Below are positions 36,590 to 44,907 of a stretch of 64,000 nucleotides of DNA, in pieces. The DNA comes from Bradyrhizobium sp. CCBAU 53340. Lineage in GTDB: Bacteria > Pseudomonadota > Alphaproteobacteria > Rhizobiales > Xanthobacteraceae. Positions within the stretch are counted from its first letter, which is position 1. Every line of letters starts with the position of its first letter. The position numbers were made by a program, and so were the translations under genes. The notes beneath the pieces are model-generated. The model had not been told where the DNA came from. It worked only from the letters and a program-made list of their open reading frames with translations, and ran no database searches. The stretch covers positions 5,022,001-5,086,000 of the forward strand of contig NZ_CP030055.1 in NCBI RefSeq assembly GCF_015291645.1. The letters run 5' to 3'.

Positions 36590-37027
36590 CCGCGCAGGAA
36601 CCGGCGGCGGATTCAGCCGCACGAAACCATCCTGGATGAGATAAGGATAGGACGGGCGGCATGACTGCACTCTCGGCGTGGAGGCGATCGAGCTGCTCCG
36701 CGATTAGGGACCAGCCGACCGCGCCGAGATTGTCACGCAACTGCGCCTCGTTGCGGGCGCCGATGATCACCAAGGAGATTGTGGGGCGCGACAGCAGCCA
36801 GGCGATGGCGTCCTGCGGCGCGGTGCGATTGGTCTCGGCGGCGATCGCGTCGAGCACGTCGACGATGGCGTAGTGCCACTTCTCGTCCACGGGCGGACCG
36901 AACTGCGCCGTTCCGTGCAGGCGGCTGTTTTGCGGCAAGGGCTGATCGCGCCGGATCTTGCCCGTGAACCGACCCCAGCCGAGGGGACTCCAGTGCAACA
37001 ACGGCGCGCGCCAGAGGTCCTCTCAGC
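36590..37027 (-). pseudogene. aldo/keto reductase C-terminal fragment
   Basis: The minus strand reads LHWSPLGWGRFTGKIRRDQP, then AIAWLLSRPTISLVIIGARN and EAQLRDNLGAVGWSLIAEQL, the second half of an aldo/keto reductase barrel with its NADP-binding IIGARN loop. The first half, including the catalytic Tyr, is missing beyond 37027. Near 36655 a frameshift separates it from SYPYLIQDGFVRLNPPPV, the normal C-terminus. The fragment lies between the tRNA scar and the kinase operon terminator. Confidence 0.8.
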
Positions 37028-37030
37028 CCC

Positions 37031-37060
37031 AAAAAAGATGCCGTGCCCGAAGGACACGGC
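37031..37060 (-). terminator. rho-independent terminator of the kinase operon
   Basis: On the minus strand GCCGTGTCC and GGGCACGGC form a stem around a short TTC loop, followed by AT-C and six T residues. It lies about 100 bp downstream of the dhaK stop, in the right orientation to end the leftward operon. Confidence 0.85.
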
Positions 37061-37156
37061 GAGTTTCAGGGAGGGTGAAGCGGAAGAGGTCCGTGTGAGC
37101 CCGGCGACCGTTGGCCAGAGCGCAACCTAAAAATCAGCGGCGGCCGACCTGCGCCG

Positions 37157-38140
37157 TCACCATTTCAACGCGGCGGTACGCACGGGATGGTCCCACAGCG
37201 CCCGGGTCTCGGTGTCGAGCAGGCTCACGGTGAGCGAGCACCCGGCCATGTCCAGCGAGGTGACATAGCTGCCGACCAGCGAGCGAGCGATGTGCAGGCC
37301 GCGCTCTTCAAGCATCCGGCGTGCCGCGTTGTACATCAGATAGAGCTCGATGGCAGGCGTGGCGCCAAATCCGTTGACGAGCAGCAGGGCCTCGTTGCCT
37401 TCGCCCGCGTCGAGATCCTCGGCGATGGCCGTGGTCATCTCGAAAGCGATGGCATCGGCGCGCTCCAGCTTGACGCGGCGGCGGCCCGGTTCGCCATGGA
37501 TGCCGACGCCGACCTCCATTTCGTCTTCAGCGAGCGCGAAGGTCGGCGTGCCCGCGGCAGGCACCGTACAGCTTGTCAGCGCCACGCCCATCGAGCGCGT
37601 CCGCGCGTTGACGCGCTCGCCGAGCGCAACGCATGCCTGCAGGTCGGCGCCCTTCTCGGCGGCCGCACCGACGATCTTCTCGACGATCAGAGTGCCGGCC
37701 ACGCCGCGACGACCGATGCTGTGAGTCGAATTCTCGACCGCGACGTCGTCGTCCGTAACGATGGTGGCCGTGCGCCCCTCGGCAATCTCGGCCGCCATTT
37801 CGAAATTCATGCGATCGCCCGCGTAGTTCTTCACGATGAAGAGCACGCCGGCATCGCCGGCGACCGCTTGCGCCGCCTCGACGATCTGATCCGGCGTCGG
37901 CGAGGTGAAGACCTGGCCCGGACAGGCCGCATCGAGCATGCCATAACCGACGAAGCCTGCATGCAGCGGCTCGTGCCCGCTGCCGCCGCCTGATATGAGC
38001 GCGACCTTCCGCGAATTGAGCTCGCGGCGCCGCACGAATTTCCGCTCGGGCCCGAGCGTCACGAGATCCGCGTGCGCGGCTGCCAGCCCGTCGAGGCTCT
38101 CGGCAAGCACGCCGTCGACCGAATTGATGAATTTTTTCAT
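37157..38140 (-). CDS. dhaK: dihydroxyacetone kinase subunit DhaK
   Basis: 327 aa from ATG at 38140, with GGGGAGGAG just upstream. DhaK binds dihydroxyacetone (or a related short keto-sugar) as a hemiaminal on a histidine and receives phosphate from DhaL-ADP. Visible features: LISGGGSGHEPLHAGFVGYG near residue 45, FIVKNYAGDRMNFEMAAEIA, and GVGIHGEPG with the covalent-binding His215. Length fits the 330-350 aa DhaK family. It is last in the operon, separated from DhaL by the PTS genes. Confidence 0.93.
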   Translation of the reverse strand: MKKFINSVDGVLAESLDGLAAAHADLVTLGPERKFVRRRELNSRKVALISGGGSGHEPLHAGFVGYGMLDAACPGQVFTSPTPDQIVEAAQAVAGDAGVLFIVKNYAGDRMNFEMAAEIAEGRTATIVTDDDVAVENSTHSIGRRGVAGTLIVEKIVGAAAEKGADLQACVALGERVNARTRSMGVALTSCTVPAAGTPTFALAEDEMEVGVGIHGEPGRRRVKLERADAIAFEMTTAIAEDLDAGEGNEALLLVNGFGATPAIELYLMYNAARRMLEERGLHIARSLVGSYVTSLDMAGCSLTVSLLDTETRALWDHPVRTAALKW

Positions 38141-38167
38141 GTTCTCCTCCCCGCTCCCGCTGTTTGC

Positions 38168-38212
38168 GCATGATCTTTTCGGAAAACCGCGTCGCACTTT
38201 TCCGGATCATGC
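38168..38212. repeat. palindromic intergenic repeat
   Basis: GCATGATCTTTTCGGAAAA is mirrored by TTTTCCGGATCATGC around a short GC-rich centre. Near-identical imperfect palindromes are scattered in intergenic gaps of Bradyrhizobium and relatives. Here it sits in the 73-bp gap between dhaK and the upstream gene, and its transcript would fold into a hairpin that could affect mRNA processing within the operon. Confidence 0.75.
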
Positions 38213-38213
38213 T

Positions 38214-38639
38214 TCAGGCTTGGCGCTCATTTTTCCCCATGATCGCACTCAGGCGCCGCGCGAATTCCTGCAGCAGCGCATCGAGCTCCGCATTGCGCTT
38301 CGCGCTGCCGAGATCCGGCAGGTGCAGCGTCAAGGTCCGCTCATGCGCCCCTTCTGTTAGACGGCCAATCCGGCGCGGATGCGCCCGTGCATAGGCACGA
38401 AGGAACGCGGCCTTGGCTTGTGGCGGGAAATGACAGACATCGAAGATCGTGTTGAGGTGCTGCACGGGGATCGGCACCGGATAGGCCGGATTGCTGATCT
38501 GGCTGACGAAGCTGCGGTTCTTCCCCATGGCATGGGCTAGGCGCAGCCGCATGCCTGACGGGCGACTCTCGAGCACCTCCTTGAAGATGCGCTTGTAGAC
38601 CGCAACCGCGCCTGCCTCGGCCGGCTCATCGATCGCCAT
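38214..38639 (-). CDS. small helix-turn-helix-like protein of the dha operon
   Basis: 141 aa from ATG at 38639; a TTG at 38648, with GGAGG six bases upstream, overlaps the enzyme I stop and may be the real start. The middle (RLRLAHAMGKNRSFVSQISN with VPIPVQHLNTIFDVCHFPPQ) has the spacing of a Cro/CI-type helix-turn-helix. It is followed by ERTLTLHLPDLGSAKRNAEL, an acidic-helical C-terminus. It could regulate the operon in response to kinase or PTS state. No DNA-binding activity is proven for this type. Confidence 0.55.
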   Translation of the reverse strand: MAIDEPAEAGAVAVYKRIFKEVLESRPSGMRLRLAHAMGKNRSFVSQISNPAYPVPIPVQHLNTIFDVCHFPPQAKAAFLRAYARAHPRRIGRLTEGAHERTLTLHLPDLGSAKRNAELDALLQEFARRLSAIMGKNERQA

Positions 38640-38640
38640 A

Positions 38641-40260
38641 TCAGCCAAGCCCGCCTCCGCTGCTCAAGCGGTCGATGGTATGCTTGATCTGCGCGAGCGA
38701 CGAGGCATTCACCGACAATTGGCGCAGGCCGCAGTTCAGGAGTGCGGGCAAGCAGCGCTCCTCGCCCGCCATGTCGCCGCACAGGCTGACGCTGGTGCCA
38801 GTGCGACGTCCGTGCTCCGCGGTTCGCGCGATCAGTTCGAGGACGGCCGGATGCAAGGAATCCATCAAGGGGGCGAGAGCTCCATTGGAACGGTCGCAGG
38901 CAAGGACATATTGCGCGAGATCGTTCGAGCCGATCGAGAAGAAGGCGGCCTTGAAGGTCGCGATCGCCAGGGCCGCCGCCGGGACCTCGACCATGATTCC
39001 CAGCTCCGGGAGCATCGCGGCAATGCGCTCGGCCTGCAAGCTCTGCACGATGTCGGCGAACAGCTTCCGTCCCGCCTCGAGCTCGTCCGGAGCCGTGACC
39101 ATCGGAAACATGACCCTTAGATTTCCGCGCACGGCCGCACGAGCCAGTGCGCGGAGCTGCACGGTGAAGATCTCGGGGCGGGCGAGGCAAAGCCGCAGGC
39201 CACGCACGCCGAGGAAGGGATTGGCTTCGCCGTCGATTGTAAATCCGGGTACCGGCTTGTCGCCGCCGGCATCAAAGGTACGAATGGTGACCGGACGCCG
39301 GTCGGCCCAGCGCAGAACGGCATCGTAGGCGCGATACTGCGTCTCCTCGTCGGGCAGGCCGCCGCGCTCAGCGAGCAGAAACTCGGTTCGCATCAACCCG
39401 ATGCCGTCAGCATATTGTGCGTCGGCATGATCGAGATCCTCGACACGCTGAATGTTGATGAGCAGCTTGATCCGCTCCCCGCGCCACGATGCGGTCGGCC
39501 GCCGCAGGATCGCCCGCGCGGAGGCCCGGCTCTTGCGATGGATTTCGCGCCGCTGCTCGAACAACCGAAGCTGCTCGGCACTGGGATCGAGCTCGAGGGT
39601 CGCGCCTTCGCCGTCGAGCAGCGCCGTCGCGCCGACTTGCGGAATGGCACCGAGCTGCACGACCATGGGGATGCCCCGCGCGCGCGCCAGCATCGCGACA
39701 TGGCTCGTCGGGCTGCCGCGCAGCAGCGCAAGTCCACCGCCGGCCGACCAGTCGATCTCAAGAAAGCGCGAGGGCGGCAGATCGTCGGCGCAAACGACAG
39801 AGCCGCCCGGAATCTCCGGGCCCCGTCCCTCGCCGCCCCGCAAATTCGCGATCACGCGGTCGCGCAGGTCGGCAAGGTCAGAAGAACGCGCCTTCAGATA
39901 TTCGTCCTCCGCCGAATTGTAATCGCCAATCTGCGCGTCGAGCGCCGAGCACCACGCGACGTCCGCGCCATTTCCCTCGCCGATCGAGGAGAAGATCGCC
40001 TCGATCAAATCCTGGTCCTCCAGGAGCGCGACCTGGAATTCGAGAATCTGCGCAGCCTCTCCGCCCGCGATCGCTGCCAGTTCCGCGATCTGGCCGCTGG
40101 CGAGATCGATCGCTTTGCGCAGGGCCAGCGCCTCCTCGACCAGCGTGCCTGCAACCCGCTCGCACGTGGTGCTCGCGTCGACACGAACGAGCGGACCACG
40201 GGCGAAGCCGATCGAGGCGGTCCTGCCGCGGTAGGCTAGTCCTGTCGCGCTGCCCTGCAT
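38641..40260 (-). CDS. PTS enzyme I (phosphoenolpyruvate-protein phosphotransferase)
   Basis: 539 aa. The N-terminal swivel domain holds the phosphohistidine His187 in GSPTSHVAMLARARGIPMVV. The C-terminal PEP-binding barrel has GIGLMRTEFLLAERG, RTFDAGGDKPVPGF, FSIGSNDLAQYVLACDRSNG and SLCGDMAGEE with the active-site Cys. It takes phosphate from PEP and passes it to HPr. In E. coli DhaM these parts are fused; here they are separate genes. One base separates it from the HPr stop. Being in the dha operon, it is probably dedicated to the kinase. Confidence 0.9.
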   Translation of the reverse strand: MQGSATGLAYRGRTASIGFARGPLVRVDASTTCERVAGTLVEEALALRKAIDLASGQIAELAAIAGGEAAQILEFQVALLEDQDLIEAIFSSIGEGNGADVAWCSALDAQIGDYNSAEDEYLKARSSDLADLRDRVIANLRGGEGRGPEIPGGSVVCADDLPPSRFLEIDWSAGGGLALLRGSPTSHVAMLARARGIPMVVQLGAIPQVGATALLDGEGATLELDPSAEQLRLFEQRREIHRKSRASARAILRRPTASWRGERIKLLINIQRVEDLDHADAQYADGIGLMRTEFLLAERGGLPDEETQYRAYDAVLRWADRRPVTIRTFDAGGDKPVPGFTIDGEANPFLGVRGLRLCLARPEIFTVQLRALARAAVRGNLRVMFPMVTAPDELEAGRKLFADIVQSLQAERIAAMLPELGIMVEVPAAALAIATFKAAFFSIGSNDLAQYVLACDRSNGALAPLMDSLHPAVLELIARTAEHGRRTGTSVSLCGDMAGEERCLPALLNCGLRQLSVNASSLAQIKHTIDRLSSGGGLG

Positions 40261-40261
40261 G

Positions 40262-40564
40262 CTAGGAGGCCTCGTCCGGAAAGTCGGTTGCGATCAGGTT
40301 AACCAGCGCCGCGACCGCGGCCTCTGCGTCATGGCCGGACGCCTTGATCTCGATCGTGCTGCCGTGAGCCGCGCGCATGGCCATGATCTTGGCCACGCTC
40401 TTGGCATTGATCCACTCGGCGGCGCCCGCGACCCGGACCGAAATCTGGGCCTGGAACTTCTTGGCCAGCTTGGTCAGCTTGACCGCCGGGCGCGCATGCA
40501 TGCCCACCGCGTGCACCAGCCGCACATTCCCGGTGATAATCTGGCCGTCCGCTTTATCCAGCAT
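40262..40564 (-). CDS. HPr-type phosphocarrier of the dha operon
   Basis: 100 aa, HPr fold. The phosphorylated residue is His23 in HAVGMHARPAVKLTKLAKKF. INAKSVAKIMAMRAAHGSTI shows the typical second motif, with Lys at the position of Ser46, so HPr-kinase regulation at that site is unlikely. About ten N-terminal residues extend beyond normal HPr. It relays phosphate from enzyme I to the DhaM EIIA domain encoded just upstream in the operon. Confidence 0.9.
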   Translation of the reverse strand: MLDKADGQIITGNVRLVHAVGMHARPAVKLTKLAKKFQAQISVRVAGAAEWINAKSVAKIMAMRAAHGSTIEIKASGHDAEAAVAALVNLIATDFPDEAS

Positions 40565-40595
40565 CGTCTTATTCCATCATCGTTTCGCCGACTGA

Positions 40596-40988
40596 TCAGT
40601 CAGCAGAGAGTTCCTCGGCCACGGCCTTCACCTGAGCCAGCGAACTGCCGCCCGCCGCCTCGGTCGCCGCCATCACGGCGCCCTCGACGATCGGTGCGTT
40701 GCATACGACAACGAGATCGCGCCGTGCCGGCTCCAGCATTTCGACCGCCATCTCGCTGTTCGTTTCAGCGCCGCCGAGATCGACAAGGATCGCCACGCCC
40801 TTCGCCGACCAGGCGTCGTTGATGGCGTCGATGATCAGCGACACGCTGGTGCCGAGCCCGCCATCGGGATTGCCGCCGCAGAAGGCCACCTTGACCTCGC
40901 TGCCGACCATCTGCCGCACCATGTCGGCAGTGCCTTTGGCAATGTCCTTCGAATGCGAGACGATCACGATTCCAACGGTATCAGTCAT
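40596..40988 (-). CDS. dhaM: DhaM EIIA subunit of PTS-dependent dihydroxyacetone kinase
   Basis: 130 aa from ATG at 40988 behind GGAGGGG. It is an EIIA of the mannose family. His12 in VGIVIVSHSKDIAKG is the phosphorylated residue; FCGGNPDGGLGTSV and LVDLGGAETNSEMAVEML are conserved DhaM features. It re-phosphorylates ADP bound to DhaL. Its start overlaps the dhaL stop, and the HPr gene follows within about 30 bp. Only the EIIA domain is encoded, unlike the fused enterobacterial protein. Confidence 0.92.
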   Translation of the reverse strand: MTDTVGIVIVSHSKDIAKGTADMVRQMVGSEVKVAFCGGNPDGGLGTSVSLIIDAINDAWSAKGVAILVDLGGAETNSEMAVEMLEPARRDLVVVCNAPIVEGAVMAATEAAGGSSLAQVKAVAEELSAD

Positions 40989-41608
40989 TGCTTCCCCTCC
41001 AGGCTCGCGCATACCGCCTGCACGAGCACACAGCTCGAGCGCGCGCCGGGGTCGACATGTCCGACGCTCCGCGGCCCGAGAAACGAGGCCCGCCCCTTGG
41101 TGGCCTGCATGGGCGCAGTCCGCTCGACCGCCTCCGCGGCCGTGTTGCGGACTCGCGCGATCAGGTCCGGCTGGCCGGCCGCAGTCTTTAGCGTCTCCAG
41201 CACTGGAACGAGCACGTCGAGCATGGTCTTTTCACCGGCGTGCGAGCGGCCGCGGGCGCTGACGGCGTTGACGCCGCTGCCAAAGACATCGGCGATGTCC
41301 TCAGGCAGATGCCTGTCGTGCGACAGCGCCTCGCCTGCGGCTAGGAAGAAGCTGCCGTACAGCGGGCCGGAAGCACCGCCGACCGTCATCACCAGCGTCT
41401 TGCCGATCGTCTTCAGCGCCTCATCGAACGGCTGTTCGGAGATCGCATCGAGCTTGCCGAGCACGGCTTCGAATCCGCGCTTCATGTTGAATCCGTGGTC
41501 GCCGTCGCCGATCGCCTGATCCAGGCTCGTGAGCTCCGGCGCGCTGGCAATGACCTGCTCGGCGGCCACCTTGACCAGCGATTTGAACGTCTCGGGTTGC
41601 AGCGACAT
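40985..41608 (-). CDS. dhaL: dihydroxyacetone kinase subunit DhaL
   Basis: 207 aa from ATG at 41608. DhaL carries ADP/ATP as a fixed cofactor with two magnesium ions: LTSLDQAIGDGDHGFNMKRG supplies the Asp ligands. TVGGASGPLYGSFFLAAGEA closes over the nucleotide, and GRSHAGEKTMLDVLVPVLET is the third conserved block. It transfers phosphate to the substrate held by DhaK. It directly follows the ABC transporter ATPase (13 bp), linking uptake and phosphorylation in one transcript. Confidence 0.93.
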   Translation of the reverse strand: MSLQPETFKSLVKVAAEQVIASAPELTSLDQAIGDGDHGFNMKRGFEAVLGKLDAISEQPFDEALKTIGKTLVMTVGGASGPLYGSFFLAAGEALSHDRHLPEDIADVFGSGVNAVSARGRSHAGEKTMLDVLVPVLETLKTAAGQPDLIARVRNTAAEAVERTAPMQATKGRASFLGPRSVGHVDPGARSSCVLVQAVCASLEGKQ

Positions 41609-41621
41609 CGCGTTTGATCCT

Positions 41622-42647
41622 CTAAAGAACCATTGCCGGGAGGCGCTGACCGTCGCGGTCGAAGCAGAGCGGATGCACCAGATCCAGCTCGACCTCCTGA
41701 CCGGCATGCAGCGGTTGATGCGGATCCGCAAGCGTGACCAGCATCTCTCCCTTATAGTCCAGGTGAACGTGATTCTGCTCGCCGAGGTGCTCGACCCGGC
41801 GCACCCGGCCGACCATCGGCCCGCCATTGCGCGCCGCGAGGCGAAGGTGCTCGGTGCGGATGCCGACCGTCTCCGTTCCCGGCGGCACCGGCACTTCCGA
41901 CAACAGCCGCGCGGAGAGGAAATTGATCTGGGGTGTACCGAGGCGCGAAGCGACATAGCTCGAGGACGGACTCTCGTAGATCTCCCGGGGTGTACCGAGC
42001 TGGAGCAGCTCGCCGTCCTTGATCACGCCGATCCGGGACGCCATCGTCATGGCCTCGACCTGATCGTGGGTCACATAGAGGATGGTCGCACCCAGCTCGA
42101 GCTGAATCCGCTTGAGCTCCAGGCGAAGCTCGGCGCGGAGCTTGGCGTCCAGCGACGACAGCGGCTCGTCCATCAGATAGATCGAGGGATCGCGGACCAG
42201 CGCGCGGCCGATCGCCACCCGCTGCATCTCGCCGCCCGAAAGCCGGGTAGCACGATTGTTCAGCTTGCTCGCGATATGCAAGAGCTCCGCGGTCTGCTCC
42301 ACGCGCTTCTTGATGACCGGCTCCGGTACCCGTCGCGCGGGCGAGCGCAGCGGGAACGCCAGATTGTCGTAGACGGTGAGATGCGGATAGAGCGAATATT
42401 GCTGGAAAACGAAGGCAATATCGCGCGCTCCCGGCGGATCCTGCGTGACGTCGCGTCCGTCGATCATGACCGAGCCGGAATCGGGAGTCTCGAGCCCGGT
42501 GATCAGCCGCAAGGTCGTGGTCTTGCCGGCGCCGCTCGGCCCGAGCAGCACCATGAACTCTCCGTCATTCACCGAGAGCGAGAGCTCGCGCACCGCCTCC
42601 ACCGCGCCGAAGCGCTTTCTGATGTTGCGCAGGGCGACGTCAGCCAT
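41622..42647 (-). CDS. sugar/polyol ABC transporter ATP-binding protein (MalK/UgpC type), second
   Basis: 341 aa. Walker A GPSGAGKTTTLRLI (about residues 38-51), Q-loop FVFQQYSLYPHLTV, signature RLSGGEMQRVAIGRAL and Walker B IYLMDEPLSSLDAKL are all present. A C-terminal TOBE/MalK regulatory domain follows (VGIRTEHLRLAARNGG). It powers the permeases encoded upstream. Its start overlaps the first ATPase gene by eight bases. Two dissimilar ATPases side by side resemble the rhizobial glycerol transporter GlpS/GlpT arrangement. Confidence 0.9.
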   Translation of the reverse strand: MADVALRNIRKRFGAVEAVRELSLSVNDGEFMVLLGPSGAGKTTTLRLITGLETPDSGSVMIDGRDVTQDPPGARDIAFVFQQYSLYPHLTVYDNLAFPLRSPARRVPEPVIKKRVEQTAELLHIASKLNNRATRLSGGEMQRVAIGRALVRDPSIYLMDEPLSSLDAKLRAELRLELKRIQLELGATILYVTHDQVEAMTMASRIGVIKDGELLQLGTPREIYESPSSSYVASRLGTPQINFLSARLLSEVPVPPGTETVGIRTEHLRLAARNGGPMVGRVRRVEHLGEQNHVHLDYKGEMLVTLADPHQPLHAGQEVELDLVHPLCFDRDGQRLPAMVL

Positions 42648-43737
42648 GATTTGCGCTCCCCTCGTTGGCGGTTCGTATCGCAAGGCCGCTGGCGACGTCG
42701 AACAGCACCAGTCGCTCGGAACTGAATTCAAGGCCGACCCGCTCGCCGATCCGCACCGGCGCGCTGGAGGGCAAGCGCGCCGCAATGCGCCCATGCGCGG
42801 TGTCGACGGTGATGATCTGCGTGGTCCCAAGATACTCGGCGCCAAAAACCTCGCCGCGGACGGGTGCCGCGTCGGCGAAGCGGATATGCTCCGGACGAAC
42901 GCCGAGTGCCATACCGGCGCTGGCGCGATCCTCCCGGATCTCCGGGACCGCGATGCTGGCGTCATGGAAGTCGATCATCCGATCACCGGATCGCAGGCCT
43001 GCCTCGAAGCGCAGGAAATTCATCGGTGGCGAGCCGATGAAATCGGCCACGAACATGCTCGCGGGCCGATCATAAATCTCTTGCGGCGGGCCGATCTGCT
43101 CGACGCGTCCCTTGTTCATGACCGCGATCTGATCCGCCATCGACATTGCCTCGAGCTGGTCATGCGTCACGTAGACGGTGGTCGCACCGATGCGATCATG
43201 CAGGTCGCGGAGCTCGCTGCACATCAGATGACGAAACTCGGCATCGAGCGCGCCCAGCGGCTCGTCCATCAGAAACGCCTTTGGCCGGCGTACCATGGCG
43301 CGCCCCAACGCAACGCGCTGCCGGTCGCCGCCCGACAACTTCGACGTCTTGCTCGACAGCAGATGCTCTATTCGCAGCAATTTGGCCGTCTCCTGCACCC
43401 GCTCGCGAATATCTCGTCGGGCCATGCCCTGGCACTTCAAGGGAAAGCCGATATTGTCGAAGACATTCATGTGCGGATACAGAGCGAAAAGCTGGAATAC
43501 GAAGGCGATATCGCGCGCGGATGCGCGCTGGAAGGTCACGTCCTCACTGTCGAGCAGGACCTTTCCCTCGGTCGGCAGCTCCAGGCCAGCAATCATGCGC
43601 AAGGTCGTGGTCTTGCCGCAGCCAGAGGGCCCGAGCAGCGCAAAGAAGGTGCCGTCGTCGATGGTGAAGTTCGAGCCTTCGACGGCCGTAAACTGATCGA
43701 AGGATTTGCGCAGGTTTTCGACGCGGATTTGTGCCAT
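42640..43737 (-). CDS. sugar/polyol ABC transporter ATP-binding protein (MalK/UgpC type), first
   Basis: 365 aa. Walker A GPSGCGKTTTLRMI, Q-loop FVFQLFALYPHMNVF, signature KLSGGDRQRVALGRAM (GGD rather than GGQ), Walker B AFLMDEPLGALDAEF and switch VYVTHDQLEAMSM are all readable. The C-terminal TOBE domain includes LGVRPEHIRFADAA. It forms a probable heterodimer with the following ATPase. It is preceded by the small membrane-protein gene with a 10-bp gap. Confidence 0.9.
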   Translation of the reverse strand: MAQIRVENLRKSFDQFTAVEGSNFTIDDGTFFALLGPSGCGKTTTLRMIAGLELPTEGKVLLDSEDVTFQRASARDIAFVFQLFALYPHMNVFDNIGFPLKCQGMARRDIRERVQETAKLLRIEHLLSSKTSKLSGGDRQRVALGRAMVRRPKAFLMDEPLGALDAEFRHLMCSELRDLHDRIGATTVYVTHDQLEAMSMADQIAVMNKGRVEQIGPPQEIYDRPASMFVADFIGSPPMNFLRFEAGLRSGDRMIDFHDASIAVPEIREDRASAGMALGVRPEHIRFADAAPVRGEVFGAEYLGTTQIITVDTAHGRIAARLPSSAPVRIGERVGLEFSSERLVLFDVASGLAIRTANEGSANHG

Positions 43738-43747
43738 GGCTAGCGCC

Positions 43748-43948
43748 CTATTCCGGAAAATGGCTAACGATGACGTAGCCGACCGTGCCGACGAGGATCG
43801 TCACAAAGGAATAGCTGTACAGATCGATCGACCATGGCTGCACCAGCATGATGATGCCGCCCCCGATCAGGGTCATCGCGCCGGCCTCCCACGGCCCGCG
43901 ACGGAACCAGCGAGACATTCCACTTCTGGCAGCCGCTGAACCGCTCAT
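43748..43948 (-). CDS. small membrane protein of the ABC transporter operon
   Basis: 66 aa. It starts at ATG 43948, overlapping the permease stop as ATGA. A basic N-terminus (GMSRWFRRGPWEAGA) is followed by two hydrophobic segments, MTLIGGGIIMLVQPWSIDLY and SFVTILVGTVGYVIVSHFPE. The position between permease and ATPase genes mirrors the small protein (GlpU) in rhizobial glycerol transporter operons, though I cannot show homology. Possibly a transporter accessory subunit. Confidence 0.65.
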   Translation of the reverse strand: MSGSAAARSGMSRWFRRGPWEAGAMTLIGGGIIMLVQPWSIDLYSYSFVTILVGTVGYVIVSHFPE

Positions 43949-44907
43949 TTGCGCACAGCTCCGAAGGTGATGCCGCGCAACAGGTGCTGGCGCAACAACA
44001 CCGTGAACAGCACGATCGGCACGACGAACAGGGTGGTCGCGGCGGCCACCGCCGGCCAATCCTGCCCGCCCTCGCCGATGATGAAGGGAATGAAGGGCGG
44101 CATGGTCTGCGCCTCGCCGCTCGTCAGGAGAACCGCGAAGGCGTATTCGTTCCACGAGAAGATCAGGCAAAAGATTGCGGTGGCCGCAATTCCCGTGACG
44201 GCCTGCGGCAACACGACCTTGCGCAGGGCCTGCAGCCGCGTGTAGCCGTCGACAAGAGCAGCCTCCTCATATTCGCGCGGGATTTCGTCGATGAACCCCT
44301 TGAGCAGCCAGACCGCGAGCGAGACATTCACAGCGGTATAGAGCAGAATCATTCCGAGCCTGGTGTCGGTCAGGTTGAGCTGCCGGTACATCAGATAGAT
44401 CGGGATCGCCACGGCAACCGGCGGCATCATTCGCGTCGACAGGATAAAGAACAGGAGGTCGTCCGCCAGAGGAATGCGGAAGCGCGAGAAAGCGTAGGCC
44501 GCGAGCGTGCCGAGAAAGACGGCCAGGAAGGTCGAGCCGAACCCGATAATCAGCGAGTTGACGAAGCGCGGCACGACCTTCGACGGTCCGGCAATCACCA
44601 TGTCGTGCTGGCGCACGAGCTTGTCGTACCAGGTCTCCGGCGGTGGCAGCTTGGCGATGAAGTCCGGCGTCTGGCGGGTGCGCACGGTAAACAGGTTGAC
44701 GTAGCCTTCCAGCGTCGGCTCGAAGATCACCTTCGGCGGATAGGCGATCGCATCGCTCTGCGACTTGAATGCAGTGGCGACGATCCAGAGCAGCGGCAGG
44801 ATCGTGATCACGGCGTAGAGGATGACGAGGCTGCCGGCCACGGCCTTTGCGCGCGGCGAGGCCTCGACGATGGAATGAGCGGTAGACTTGGTGAGGACAG
44901 CGGTCAT
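43945..44907 (-). CDS. ABC transporter permease (MalG type)
   Basis: 320 aa from ATG at 44907. Six transmembrane helices, the first being VAGSLVILYAVITILPLLWI. A periplasmic loop precedes FVNSLIIGFGSTFLAVFLGT. The EAA loop, EYEEAALVDGYTRLQALRKV with LPQ, contacts the ATPases. It pairs with the upstream permease to form the channel. It overlaps that gene by four bases. Confidence 0.9.
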   Translation of the reverse strand: MTAVLTKSTAHSIVEASPRAKAVAGSLVILYAVITILPLLWIVATAFKSQSDAIAYPPKVIFEPTLEGYVNLFTVRTRQTPDFIAKLPPPETWYDKLVRQHDMVIAGPSKVVPRFVNSLIIGFGSTFLAVFLGTLAAYAFSRFRIPLADDLLFFILSTRMMPPVAVAIPIYLMYRQLNLTDTRLGMILLYTAVNVSLAVWLLKGFIDEIPREYEEAALVDGYTRLQALRKVVLPQAVTGIAATAIFCLIFSWNEYAFAVLLTSGEAQTMPPFIPFIIGEGGQDWPAVAAATTLFVVPIVLFTVLLRQHLLRGITFGAVRK

